Under the pieces are notes generated by a model that ran no database searches, was not told the DNA's origin, and saw only the letters and a program-made list of their open reading frames with translations. The translations under genes and the position numbers were made by a program. Positions 45,323 to 56,106 of a DNA stretch of 64,000 nt are shown one piece after another (the stretch's first letter is position 1; each line of letters starts with the position of its first letter). Source of the DNA: Neoscytalidium dimidiatum. Its lineage: Eukaryota > Ascomycota > Dothideomycetes > Botryosphaeriales > Botryosphaeriaceae. The stretch spans positions 3,782,001-3,846,000 of the forward strand of contig CM074696.1 in assembly GCA_037367355.1 (NCBI GenBank). The letters are read 5' to 3'.

Positions 45323-45855
45323 GACCGCTCCGTATTTTACAGAGACTGTCGTGCGAGGATTTCGGCTTGAAAGTAGCAGCAGCCTTTGTCAGAATTATGC
45401 GAAGAGGTATCGAGGGCAGTTTGCTGCTGCCTGCTGGTGTTTGCGTGGCAGTGTTGTTGCCAGGTTAAAGCGCGACGGCCCCCACGACGCGTTGTTTGTT
45501 CGTGTGTACGTACAAGGCTGATTCCGGAAGTAAGAAAGCTCGTCCATGGGCAGTTGAAGCAATCACCCAGACGCGAACGTGACTGCCGGATGCGGATGCA
45601 ACTCACCGTTATTAACGCTCCCCTTCGGACGACTGTTTCACATGTTCCTGCGATGGTGTTGAGTTCCGGTGAAAGCGAGAGGCTCGAGCGCGTCTGGACC
45701 ACCCGGCGACAGTCTGACATCATTGGCCGAGGCCGGATGGCTTGGCCTGCTCTTTCCCCTCATTCTGCTGACGTGCAGACGGCCGTCCTCTCCGTCTACT
45801 CCTCCAGTAATGTCTTGAAGTCGCTCTTAGACCTCAGGCTGTTAGACTTCCAAAC
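45323..45855. other. Divergent promoter region between F-box genes
   Basis: 533 bp between divergent F-box genes. The inverted-repeat element copy 4 (45546-45650) sits in the middle. Open frames crossing this region are by-products. Confidence 0.5.
45546..45650. mobile_element. MITE-like inverted-repeat element, copy 4
   Basis: The left arm ATGGGCAGTTGAAGCAATCA is close to the family consensus. The right arm (CGGACGACTGTTTCACATG) is more diverged. The unit is about 105 bp and lies in the divergent promoter between two F-box genes. Confidence 0.5.
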
Positions 45856-46950
45856 ATGCCCTCAACCCAGGAGACTGACTCGACGCATCGCGTCCTCGGC
45901 ATCTACGAGCTCGTCGAGCTCGTCTTTCTCCACCTCCCGCTCCGGGACCTTCTCCGCATCCAGCAGGTCTGCCGAGCATGGCATTCAACCATCCAAAACT
46001 CGCCTACGATCCAACAATCTCTCTTTTTCGCGCCCACGCGCCGGAAATATCCCATCTACCCGGAAAAAGAATCGTGGGAAGTGAATCCACTACTTGCCGA
46101 GGAGTTCCCGCCTTGGTTCCAACTGGCCTACATCAAGTCACGCTGGGATTGGCCGATGGCTCGCTCATTCAAGGAGCTGCCTTGGGCACGAGATGAGAAG
46201 AAAATCCAGGCATTTATGCGGCCGGGAGCAAGCTGGCGGAGGATGCTAGTCACCCAACCACCCATCCGAGACGTGCAAATCATAATCAAGTGCGACCATA
46301 TCCGCAACTTGATCAACGACGACTATCTTCGCTTTGTAGGGCAAAGGAAGCAGCAGGAAACGCCGCCAGGTGCGGACAGTCTGTTCAGCGAACTTTCCAG
46401 AGATGTCGGCGTGACCATGGGATTTCTCTACGATATCACGCAAGATTTCACTTTATCAAAACACCTGGTCAGTAATTTCTACGTGCAATGGCGTCCGTTC
46501 CACCCTCCGGATACGGGCGGGTACATTTCAGACTCCGATGATGAGGATGACGGCTTCATCGACGAGCCCGACGACATTTGTGGCTTCGGAACGCCGAGCT
46601 GGAGGAGAAGAGACGAAGAGGACCGTGACATGCTCGCCATCCATCTGAGCTACACGGCCCAGCGCGACGCGAGCTTCCTGCCTACCAAACTGCCTCAGCT
46701 TAAGAGCAAAGGATACAAGCCGATCGCCCTCTATCGAAAGCTCCTGGAGATATCCGCTCGCTTCATTGCCTCGGAAGGTTCTCAAGCGGACAGGCCGACC
46801 GATTTCTACGAGACATGCTCGTTCTTGCATCGCGAGCATGGCGACACGATGTTAACTTGGGATTCTGCCAGCCTTGAAGGCTCAATGTTCGCGCAGTTCC
46901 CGTGGACGTACAACGCTCAAGTCAACTACTTAGGAGAGACCTGGAAGTGA
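45856..46950 (+). CDS. F-box protein, single module
   Basis: Intron-free, 364 residues. The F-box is at residues 12-57 (RVLGIYELVELVFLHLPLRDLLRIQQVCRAWHSTI, broken here for length: IYELVELVFLHLP then VCRAWHSTIQ). The following TIQQSLFFAP is a common fungal F-box family feature. An acidic insert (DSDDEDDGFIDEPDD) lies at about 220-240. The C-terminal half is unlike the two neighbouring F-box proteins, so it is a different subfamily. It probably acts as an SCF adaptor with unknown target. It is divergent from the 494-residue F-box gene and shares a promoter region with a MITE-like element. Confidence 0.9.
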   Translation: MPSTQETDSTHRVLGIYELVELVFLHLPLRDLLRIQQVCRAWHSTIQNSPTIQQSLFFAPTRRKYPIYPEKESWEVNPLLAEEFPPWFQLAYIKSRWDWPMARSFKELPWARDEKKIQAFMRPGASWRRMLVTQPPIRDVQIIIKCDHIRNLINDDYLRFVGQRKQQETPPGADSLFSELSRDVGVTMGFLYDITQDFTLSKHLVSNFYVQWRPFHPPDTGGYISDSDDEDDGFIDEPDDICGFGTPSWRRRDEEDRDMLAIHLSYTAQRDASFLPTKLPQLKSKGYKPIALYRKLLEISARFIASEGSQADRPTDFYETCSFLHREHGDTMLTWDSASLEGSMFAQFPWTYNAQVNYLGETWK

Positions 46951-47071
46951 CATTCCTAAATCATTAATCTACATGAGCTTTTTCAAAATTGGAACAATCA
47001 AACCGGCGTGTTGAACGCACTTTTATCCTTATCCTCTAAAGACGCCTAAACAAACCGACACACCTCGCTAT

Positions 47072-48843
47072 TCAAACCCGCCAAATCGCCTCCGCCATCC
47101 TGACCGTCTCCACCATCGGCCCAACATCATGCACCCGCACCACGTCCGCTCCGCCCTGCACCGCCGCCGCCACCGTCACCGCCGTCCCCATCACCCTCTC
47201 CCTCGGCTCCTTCACGCCGGTGATCTTCCCCACGAACCCCTTGCGGCTGCTCCCAACCAGCCACGGCAAGCCCCTGAACGCTTCCACATCCCGCAGCTCC
47301 CCCAGCCCCCTTAGAAGCTCCAGGTTCTGGCCTTCCGTCTTGGCGAACCCGATGCCCGGATCGAGCAGCATGCGCCAGCGCCGCACGCCGGCGGCCTCGG
47401 CGGCGCGCACGCGCGCGCCCAGCTCGTCCGCGACGCCGCGCAGGACGCCGCGCGGGTAGTGCGTCAGCTTGACCATGGAGGCCGGGTCGCCGCGCATGTG
47501 CATGAGGCAGAGGGTGCAGCCGAGGCGGGCGACGGCGGGCAGCAGGCCCGGGTCGAGCAGCCCGGCCGACACGTCGTTGACGACGTGCGCGCCGGCGGCG
47601 ACGGCGGCCGCCGCGACGGACGCGCGGTACGTGTCGACGCTGATGGCGACGCCGGACGCTTCCGGGAGCGAGCGCAGCAGGCGGATGGCCGGGAGGATGC
47701 GGGCGAGCTCGTCCGCGGCGGCGACCTGCGGCGCGTTGGGCCGCGTCGATTGCCCGCCGACGTCGATGATGGTGGCGCCCGCGGCGATGTGCGAGAGGAT
47801 GGTGGCTTTGAGGGAGGCGAGGTGCGCGGGCGTGCTCGGGGTCGGGGACAGGTGCTGGCCGCCGTCGGAGAAGGAGTCCGGGGTGAGGTTGAGGATGGAC
47901 ATGACGTGCGTTTTGCGGGTGGGGTGGAGGGCGCGGATCGGGGCCATGGTCGGGGCCAGGGGCGTCATGGTGGAGAGGGGTGGGTCGGAGGGCGGGAGCC
48001 GGGAGAGGTGCGTTCTGAGGGGCTCGGAGCCGGCGCTGGGGGGGATGGCGTCGGGGATCAGTTCGCAGAGGGGCCGGAGGACGAATTCGCGCTCGAGCAT
48101 GAGGGCGTGCGGGATGGTGAGGAGGGGCGTGGTGATGGTTTCGTTGTCGTAGAGGAGGATGTCGAGATCGATGTTGCGGGGCCCCTTGTCGATGGTTTTG
48201 ACGCGGCCGAGCTCGTTTTCGATGCCTTGAAGGCGCTCGAGGAGGTCAGTCGGGTTGAGGTTGGTTTGGATCTGGGATCAGTTAGGATCCGGGAATACTG
48301 ATCTCGGACGCTGTCCAGCCCGGGGAAAGATGATAAAATGCAATCACATTCAGAAAAGGACGCGTTGGAAGATACAAGACTGACCTCGCAGGCGCCATTT
48401 ACGAAGTTCTCCTGGTCCTCTACATACATTGCCTTCGTCTCCCATAGGCTGCTGGTTCGGACTATGCGAATGTCGCCTTTGCTCTCCATTGCGTTGCACG
48501 CTTGCTCGATCATTGCTATCCTGTCGCCCAGGTTGCTCCCAAGGGCAATGAAAGCGCGGTGGCTGAGATCTCCATGGCACGGGTTCTCAGTGCTGCTTGA
48601 GAAGCCGCGCGGGCCGGAGAGGTTCTCTAGCAAAGGCATCTGGCACCGACGTCTGAGAGGAGTTCGCGATGCAGCAGGGGTCAGTGCTGCATGTGAGCGT
48701 GCAGGATCCCTGTGAATGGCAATCGACCCGTACGGCCTGGCAATATTAATCCATGCCGACGGGGGCTGCAGCGGACGCGTCCAGGCACGAGTCAAAGACG
48801 GCAAGTCGCGTTGGGCGGCAGATGGCCGCAGGGCTTTGTGCAT
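47072..48843 (-). CDS. Bifunctional HPPK-dihydropteroate synthase (folate synthesis, FOL1-like)
   Basis: Exons 48843-48385 and 48271-47072 (intron 113 bp) give 552 residues. Residues 1-95 are basic, Ser/Ala-rich and lack acidic residues at the start (MHKALRPSAAQRDLPSLTRA), like a mitochondrial presequence. HPPK follows (FIALGSNLGDR at about 103; GPRNIDLDILLYDN after the intron). DHPS occupies about 265-552 (MSILNLTPDSFSDGG, IDVGGQSTRPNA, LDPGIGFAKT, GSSRKGF). It makes 7,8-dihydropteroate from hydroxymethyl-dihydropterin and p-aminobenzoate. The dihydroneopterin aldolase (FolB) domains present in yeast Fol1 are missing; no space for them remains upstream because the next gene starts 370 bp away. 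Convergent with the F-box gene and divergent from the nitronate monooxygenase-like gene. Confidence 0.93.
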
Positions 48844-49212
48844 TGTCAGGTCATAACGAGAGTGGGAGGCGAAAAAGCGGCCACGAGAAAAAATAGTCGC
48901 CGACCGGCTGAATAAGGCAAATCTGGGGAAGCGGGGCTTGGCGTGAGTTTCGTGGCGCGTGGAGCTGTCGAGGTGGGCCCGACGAGCCGTGCCCGCCCTC
49001 CCTTTCACACCACCCCAAGCACTTGGTTGAGCCGAGGCATCTAGCCCCAAATGGTGTCCTGCCGCAGCTATGGCCGAGGGTACACCTCCGCCATAAACCT
49101 CCTCCGCCCTCTGCCTCTCACCAGTCCATCTCGTCCGCCTTGAGCTCTCTCTCCGGACCCGCACACTTTCCAGCACACCGCATCTCTCGCCGTCTCACAG
49201 CTCTCCGTCATC
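48844..49212. promoter_or_regulatory. Bidirectional promoter, HPPK-DHPS / nitronate monooxygenase-like
   Basis: 369 bp between divergent start codons. The HPPK-DHPS frame stays open leftward-to-rightward into this region to 49176 but contains no ATG, so it is treated as leader. Confidence 0.5.
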
Positions 49213-50472
49213 ATGGCGTCTCCGCGTACGTTTTTAGCTCTCCGAACCCTTTCACATGCCACTACCCTGGCCCGCAAATGTCGCCGAACAGAACTGACAA
49301 CAACTGACGCCGGCAACAGAGCAGCTCCGCACCACGACCACCGATCTGCTCAAGATCAACCACCCGGTGCTCCTGGCCGGCATGAACGTCGCCGCCGGGC
49401 CCAAGCTCGCCGCCGCCGTCACCAATGCCGGCGGACTCGGCGTCATCGGCGGCGTCGGCTACACCCCAGACATGCTGCGCGAGCAGATCGCAGAGCTGAA
49501 GGGCTACCTGAAGGACAAGAGCGCGCCCTTCGGCGTCGACCTGCTGCTGCCGCAGGTCGGAGGCAGCGCGCGCAAGACCAAGTAAGAATGACTCCCCCTC
49601 CCGAGCCGAGGTTGGCGGGCGGCGGATTACTATACGGCATCGGCTGACATGGAGGGGTGGTGGCACGCAGCTACGATTACACCAAGGGCAAGCTCGACGA
49701 GCTGGTCAGCATCATCATCGACAGCGGCGCCAAGCTGTTCGTCTCGGCCGTCGGCGTCCCGCCCAAGCACGTCGTCGAGCGCCTGCACAAGGCCGGCATC
49801 CTATACATGAACATGATCGGCCACCCCAAGCACGTCCAGAAGTGCCTCGACCTCGGCGTCGACCTCATCTGCGCGCAGGGCGGCGAGGGCGGTGGCCACA
49901 CGGGTGACGTGCCCACGACCATCCTCATCCCGACGGTGGCCAAGCTGGTGGAGGGTAAGACGTCGCCCATGACCGGCGCGCCGGTGCAGGTCATTGCGGC
50001 CGGTGGCATCTTCAACGGACAGTCCCTGGCGGCGGCGTTGATGCTGGGTGCGTCCGCTGTGTGGGTTGGAACGCGCTTTGTGCTGTCCGAGGAGGCTGGT
50101 GCGCCCAAGGCTCACCAGGAGGCCGTCCGCACGGCCGGCTTTGATGATAACGTTCGCACAATCATCTTCACGGGCCGCCCGCTGCGTGTGCGGAGGAACC
50201 CGTACATCGAGAACTGGGAGACGAACCGCCAGGAGGAGATCAAGGAGCTCACAGCAAAGGGCATCATCCCTGTCGAGCACGATCTCGAGAAGATGGGCGA
50301 CGATATTGACGATGACACCATGGACAATGCCAGGCCCTTCCTGATGGGCAAGGCTGCAGCGGTGGTGAACGAGAGGAAGAGTGCGAAGGAGATCGTTGAC
50401 GAAATGGTCGGCGATGCCGTCCACTGGATAAGCAAGGGCAATGCTTCCATTGTGACCAAGCCCAAGCTGTGA
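49213..50472 (+). CDS. Nitronate monooxygenase / 2-nitropropane dioxygenase-like flavoenzyme
   Basis: Exons 49213-49225 (13 nt), 49320-49581 and 49671-50472 give 358 residues. The N-terminus MASPQQLRTTTTDLLKINHP leads into the FMN TIM barrel (VLLAGMNVAAGPKLAAAVTNAGGLGVIGG). The flavin-phosphate region is visible as ICAQGGEGGGHTGDVPT and VIAAGGIFNGQSLAAALMLGASAVWVGT. Family enzymes oxidise alkyl nitronates such as propionate 3-nitronate; related fungal proteins have unknown roles. The first 13-nt exon is supported by correct phase and by the family-like N-terminus it produces. Confidence 0.92.
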
Positions 50473-51337
50473 TGACCTGTTCACTAAAACCGTTTTATGT
50501 ACACCGTTTGGCTACGATATGACTAATTTAAGTTATCCTTCATTCACCCTTATGATTCCGCATTGATTCGCTGGAGAGAGCGGTGAATGTCCGTCCCTAT
50601 ATTCGTTAAGAGTAGAGATTTTGGCCCCCGAATGATGATGAGGGGAGATACGAAGAATTGTCGGAGAAATCGCTGATTCGCCCAGGGTTCCTCGGCCGCG
50701 GGTGATCTTGATCCTTGCACGACGACACCACTTCCAAGCAGCGGGCCTATCGTGGACCCGGAAGGTTGAAGTCCTCCCCTGGACGAGCTGATGGTAAAAT
50801 ACCTGTGCTGCGCTGCTGTTCAGCCTCACGACTCAAGGCATTGGGTTATTACCCGTCCATATCCCGCCTTCCACCTATCGCCGCTTTTGAGTACTTACAT
50901 TTCCGTATGATCCGAGAATGCACAAGACACCCAAAAGTGCAGTGCGGCGAGACTTATTCATGGGCAGTTGAAGCAGACGTCTGATCGTATATGTTGGCAT
51001 TATGCTCTAAAACTTACATCCAGAGGACTGCTTCCACTGCCTACGAGATATTCTGTTCATTGGAACATTTGTAGGCCCTCAAAAATCTCATGAGCTGCGT
51101 TGACAGCTGTTCTCGCGCAATCTGAGCGTGCCACGAGATGGTGAAGTTAGCCGGTGCTAGCGCCACGCCACAACGGGGGTCGGCATGGAGAGAGCTAGTA
51201 TGCCGTCCCCCATTGACTCAAGCCGCCGCCTGGTAAGATCCCTGCATTGCTTTAATTGTTTGTCCTCCCCTCGTTTCACTGAGCCGCAGCAGACCTCCCC
51301 CACTCGCTTGACACATCGCAGAAAGTCGGCTGTGGTG
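50473..51337. other. Intergenic region with MITE-like copy 5
   Basis: Contains the 84-bp inverted-repeat element at 50960-51043. An ATG at 51185, in frame with the next gene, could extend its N-terminus, but a later ATG gives a cleaner signal peptide. Nothing else seen. Confidence 0.5.
50960..51043. mobile_element. MITE-like inverted-repeat element, copy 5
   Basis: The left arm ATGGGCAGTTGAAGCAGACG and the right arm GACTGCTTCCACTGCCTAC are complementary with few mismatches. The unit is 84 bp, the same size as copy 1, with a similar AT-rich centre (GCTCTAAAACTTACAT compared with CTTACTAAACATTCAC). Confidence 0.6.
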
Positions 51338-53537
51338 ATGTTGAGGTCAGTACTTACATTAGCGACGGCGCCTGGCTTTGCTTATACGTTAGGTGAGTGT
51401 AGGTTATAATCTTGATCGTGACCAGATCTTAACTTTCTGCCAGTCGTGGCTTCAGCCTCGAGCAACTCCTCGTGGCCAATCATATCAACACCTCCACAGG
51501 ATCCTTCAGCGAGTAGTGAAGCAGTCGACTCGCACACGAATACAATATCCGACAGCTTAAACCTCATCACCACCACCACTCCCTTCTCAACCGAATACGA
51601 TGCTCCGTCAAGCACCACCTACCCGCCTGGCTTCGCAAGCGCCGCCGCCTGCCTCTCTTCGTGGTATTCCTACGAGAACCTATTAGGCACCTACCCCGAA
51701 ACCTCCACAGGTACCTGGGCCGAAACCACGCCCGCCATCACCCTTACCGGGCACGTCTATTATACTGCCCTTGCCCCAGCCGCATACGACCCTCCAGAAT
51801 GCATGATCCAACCCGACCTCTGCTCCTCCCTCTCCGGCTACTCCATCCTCGGCTCCGCCCCTACCACCATCACCATCCCCGCCACGACCGACCTCCGCGA
51901 AGGCGTCATCCCAGCCTCCATCCTCGTGCCAACGCCCAGCTGCACCATCGGCGAGAGCGGCTGCAGCATGCTGCTCGACGCAGGCCTGGTCTGGTACGAG
52001 TCCTGGACCAACGACACCGACTGGCGCAACTGCGAGGGGACGCCGCCGGGCATCGGGCCCGTCGCCCTGACGCCCACCGACTTTCTGATGCCGCCGCCGA
52101 CTGCCACCACCACCACCAGCCCCTCAACAAGCGCGACGGTGGCAACAACAAAAGCCGCAACCCGCCGCCGCACATCGACGGCCCCGCGCCCCGCCGCGAC
52201 CGCCGCGCCAGGCTACCTCGTCCCGGCCTCCGAGCTCGTCCCCGACGCCGCCCCAGCCGCCGAACAGCAGCCAACGACGACGGCGACGACGACGACGACG
52301 AGGAGGAGGAGGACCGCGGCGCCGTCGCAACCCGCCCCGGCGGCCCCGACCACCCGCACAATCACCCCTCGCCCTCTCTCCCACCGTCGCCGCCGCCGCC
52401 GCCGCCGCCGCCGACAATCCCGGCCCCTCGACCGCCGTCCTCACCCTCGCCGGCCCTTCGCCATCGACGCGAATCGCCATCGCCACCCTGGGCCCCGACC
52501 AGGTCCTCCTCTACGACCCCGCCGCCAACCCTTCCGCCGTCTTCGCCGGCGCCTTCCCCATCGTCGCGGGCGGCGCGGCGGTCGACGTCGCGGGGACGAG
52601 GGTGTCCGTTGAGGAAAGGGGGGGCGGGTTGGTCGCGGCCGTGGGAGCGAGGGTCGTTGCGCTGCCTGTCGCTGCTGCTGCTGCTGCTGCTATGGAGGAG
52701 GAGGAGGAGGAGGAGGATGGAGTGACGGCGACGGCGACGGTCGCTGGGGTGGGGGTTTGGCTGGATGAGTCTGGTGGGGTTGTCGTTGGGGGGACGAGGG
52801 TTGGGGAGGGGAGAGAGGCGGCTGTTGTTGTTGTTGGGGGGTCGGTGTGGAGGGTTGTCACTGGCGGAGAGGAGGAGGAGGAGGAGGAGGAGGAGGAGGA
52901 GCAGAGCGTTTCGAGTGCGCGGACTGCGTCTGCTTTCGCGCCTGGCGCGGTGGTGGTGGGCGGGATGACATACACGGTTTCTCCAGCAGCCGCGAAGGGC
53001 TCGGTGGCGGTTGTGGGCGGTCAGACGGTCACGGCTGGTGGGGCTGCGAAGACGCTGAAGGGCGGCGTTGTGGTGTCCGCGGTTGAGGGGGGTGAAGTCG
53101 TTGTGGGCGGGGAGACTTACGCTTTTCCAACGCAGACGGTCGAGGGTGTTGTGACTGTTGGAGGCAAAGCAGTCACAGCGGCGGGTGTAAGCGGGGATAT
53201 GGGCGTGTTTGCAGTGGGCGGGCAGACGGTGGTGGTGGGAGGGGCGGCGAGGACGGTGAACGGGGTCGTGATAAGTGCGGGGGACCAGGGACTGGTGATT
53301 GGAGGAAGTCAAACTGTGAAGTTGACAGCAACAAGCGCGATGATGGGAACGGGAAGGAGTGGGACGATTATGCCCGCGGCGTCGACGACGGGGACAAGAG
53401 GTTATATCGCTGTGCCGAGTATTCCGGCTGTGACAGTAAATGTGACCAGTGTGTCTGAAGCAGGTCGGGTGGAGGTATGGTTGAGGAGAGTAGGGTTGGT
53501 GGTGTTGGGTGCTGTACTGGATGGTTGGATTGTATGA
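51338..53537 (+). CDS. Repeat-rich secreted/cell-surface-type protein, frame interrupted
   Basis: Exon 51338-51392 encodes a short hydrophobic leader (MLRSVLTLATAPGFAYTL) joined to exon 2 at 51444. Residues about 20-230 are Ser/Thr-rich with several cysteines and an N-glycosylation-type sequon (WTNDTDW). A Thr/Ala/Pro linker follows, encoded by ACG, GCC and CGC triplet runs. The frame then changes by one base between about 52260 and 52385; no intron with an AG acceptor can explain it. From about 52385 another frame continues convincingly (ADNPGPSTAVLTLAGPSPST ... RIAIATLGPDQVLLYDP). It then carries two poly-Glu runs and several GG[QE]T-VVVGG-type repeats. The C-terminal hydrophobic tail (RRVGLVVLGAVLDGWIV) is compatible with a GPI-anchor signal. 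The break is either an assembly or read error in the triplet tracts or a real inactivating indel. Confidence 0.55.
52275..52905. repeat. Cluster of five triplet microsatellites within one gene
   Basis: Runs of ACG then AGG (about 52278-52315), CGC/GCC (about 52386-52412), GCT (about 52668-52691), GGA (about 52694-52715) and GGA/GAG (about 52867-52902). Three read as homopolymeric residues (Ala, Glu, Glu) in the main frame. The frame break of the host gene falls at the first two. Confidence 0.85.
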
Positions 53538-54161
53538 AGACACGTGAAATTCTGACGTAATGTCTATATACGCTATTATACCCCAGCTGTCATATCTAAC
53601 CTCCTTCCTCTTTGTCGAACTTCTGCATCTTTTCGATACCTTCTTGCGGCCGCCGCTACAATGAGCGCACGAACAGCGCATACGAAGCCACAAACTAAAG
53701 GCCATGGATAATGAAACCAACTCCCAGGTGTGGAGCTTTTCTACGAGAAAACTCAGGCCTTTCTTCAATACTTCTTAAACTCATCAGCACAGGGTCCTCC
53801 GCCTTTGTAACGTGGAAGCCCGGTCGAACAGTCACCTCCAGCCATTGATTTCCATTCTCTCCTCTGAAACCGCACAGATGCGTTTTTGAGGCACATATAA
53901 CCAAGGAAGAAGCACACAGAGGAACAGTACGAAGAATACAAATTCGCTGGAACGCAATCAAAGTCCATTCATGTCACGACCAATAGATTGATTCATTCGT
54001 GGGCCGTAGTCAAGACTTGGCAGCCGAATTCAGAGTTCGGTAAGTCGTTGATTTGATATATTAATCACTACATTACTGGTGCGTATAACTCATAGGTTCT
54101 TTTATCCATCGTAGGTTTCCACCTTCCGAAAGTACCCTGACGTTCCGAAACAACGGGAAAT
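53538..54161. other. Intergenic, no supported gene
   Basis: Short minus-strand frames exist (53968-53765 has 67 codons with several Cys), but no signal peptide, domain or splice context supports any of them. Confidence 0.4.
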
Positions 54162-54739
54162 TTACTTCCTGGTCGAGAACTCGGGCTCGGTGACCGTGCC
54201 GTTGGGCAGAGTGTAGTAGACAGACGTCCTGGGGACGTAGAAGTTCTCGGCGGTACCCTCCGAGCCAGAGCTGCTGAAGCCCCACTGAATGTTGAGAGGA
54301 GCGCTGCCGTTCAGGTGGACAATGGCGCTCCTCTGGTAGAGGTCCTGAGAAAGGGAGAGCTCTGTTTCGTACACAGTAAGCAAAGGGTAATATCGACCAG
54401 CTTTCAGGCATGCAGAGACTTACGATTCCACTCGGTGTTCAGGTTGAAGCTGACGGTGTCGGCGTAGGTCGCGTCACCGCCGCACTGGTGCCAGGTGTCG
54501 TTGGAACCGATGGTGTAGCCGGAGTAGCTGCAGAGGGCGGGGCCAGAGTAGCCGTCGTTCCACCAGACCTGGAAGCTGATGGCGTCGTTGGAGGGGTGGT
54601 TGCTGGCCGTGATGTTGGTGACCTGCCACGAACCCCAGGCCTCGGTGACGTTGTAGCGCTTGGCGAGCGTGGGGATCGTGCCGGCGGAGACGGCAGAAAC
54701 GAGGGCGGCCGCAGAGGCGAAGAAGGTGGAGGCGCGCAT
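54162..54739 (-). CDS. Small secreted protein, function unknown
   Basis: Exons 54739-54424 and 54361-54162 (intron 62 bp) give 171 residues. The signal peptide is at 1-19 (MRASTFFASAAALVSAVSAG), followed by a possible Kex2-type KR site at about 26-27. The mature part has four or five N-glycosylation sequons (YNVT, NITA, NDTW, NGSA, NGTV) and two cysteines (LCSYSG and WHQCGG) that could form one disulfide. Tyr/Trp-rich beta-type sequence (SFQVWWNDGYSG) suggests a beta-sandwich. A TATA box lies about 120 bp upstream. No family recognised; it could be a wall-associated or effector-type protein (inference). Confidence 0.85.
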
Positions 54740-54858
54740 TTTTGCTGGAGGAAGAATTGAGCGAAAGACGGAAGTATGGTCAAATGGCTTTTGTGACTTT
54801 GATAAAGAGCGAGATCTTCGTGCTGAGGAAGGAATTGTGGCGGCTATGGTCACTTTGT

Positions 54859-54865
54859 TTATATA
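54859..54865 (-). promoter_or_regulatory. TATA box of the small secreted protein gene
   Basis: Reads TATATAA on the minus strand, 120 bp upstream of the ATG at 54739. Spacing is normal for inducible fungal genes. Confidence 0.5.
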
Positions 54866-56106
54866 CACATCGTGGCGATGGTGGAATACGAGATAGGAGA
54901 CGTGTGGGTTCGGTTTGGGTCTGTGCTTGTGCTAAAAATGACGTTTTAAGGCTGCCATCGTTCGTTGACTTGTGGTTCTCGAACTGGAGAATCGAAAAGG
55001 GGCATGCACCACCTGATTGACCGCTAGTTTCTTATACATGGTCTGCAATGTAGGCCAAACACGATCCCCGCTGTACAAGTCGATGGTGTTGATTTGTTGC
55101 TTAGCCATTATACAAGAAACACACTTCTATCATCCAATATTTCTTGGCCTGATTCAAGAGTTTGACTCAACCTGGACACCGAGCGAAGAAAGAAGAGTTC
55201 GGAGTAGTGTAGGTATTGACCGGCCCCACAGCATTTTCGGGGCTGCCAAACGACCAAAGCTCTCGTCTCTTGTTACAGACAGCACGCGGTAAGCTCTTTA
55301 ACGAAGTGATCGGCGCACGATGCAACGGGCTACAGTTGCAATACAATATGCATAAGGCTCGATACCGACTTTGTCGGGCCCCAAACGGACCGAGATCCGA
55401 GTAACATTCTCTGAATCAGTTCGGCTCCCGGCAATCGGAGCACTGAATGCTTGTCTTCTTTTTTTTTTTTTTTTGCCGATCGCCATGCCACCCTCTGTCC
55501 TACGAAAAAGTCTTTCGAGTAATGGCAAATAGCCTACCCGATGGTGCTTCCGATGACTTACTCAGTGATTGAACGCAATAACCAGTCCAGGCATAAGGGC
55601 ATTTCATAACGAGACCATCTTTGACGGCAAAGGCTTCTTAAGACCGCCAATTGTGCACCTCATACCATGCTGCATTTCTCGAGGCCTACAGCACAGGTTT
55701 ACTTCAATAGAGAAAAGCGCTTGGTACAAGGTACTGTAATGAGTAAGTATACGAGGATGGAATAGTCTCAAAAGTCGAAAGTCTGTATACAAGCCTGCAA
55801 TTTTGCGTCCAGAAGCCATCCTAACCCACCAAGCTTTGATTTGTTAGCTTGCAGTAGTATTTTAGAAGCCCACTGGTGTCATTGCGCTCATTGAGTTGGA
55901 GTTGGAGCCTCATCCGGATCACATGAAACCTGCTTCATCAAGATGGAGATGATGGAGAAGCGTAGATGGATATGTCCTCGATTTCATCTTGTCACTATAG
56001 GGTAATGGCTAGCTATTTTTATAGGTTCCGAGATTGTCATTGCCACGTTGTTGAGTGCACGTGCGGTTGGCGCAGGACTCTGACGGCAAGCTGAACGATA
56101 TGATTC

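Noticed and set aside
52362..53768. 468-codon antisense ORF opposite the repeat-rich surface-type gene
   Set aside because: It is composed of His/Arg/Ser/Leu runs produced by reading GGA/GCT repeats backwards; the sense frames carry the protein-like features.
53695..53968. Two overlapping small minus-strand ORFs (67 and 88 codons), one Cys-rich
   Set aside because: Considered as a small secreted protein, but there is no signal peptide in frame and no splice site that adds one; three frames are equally open.
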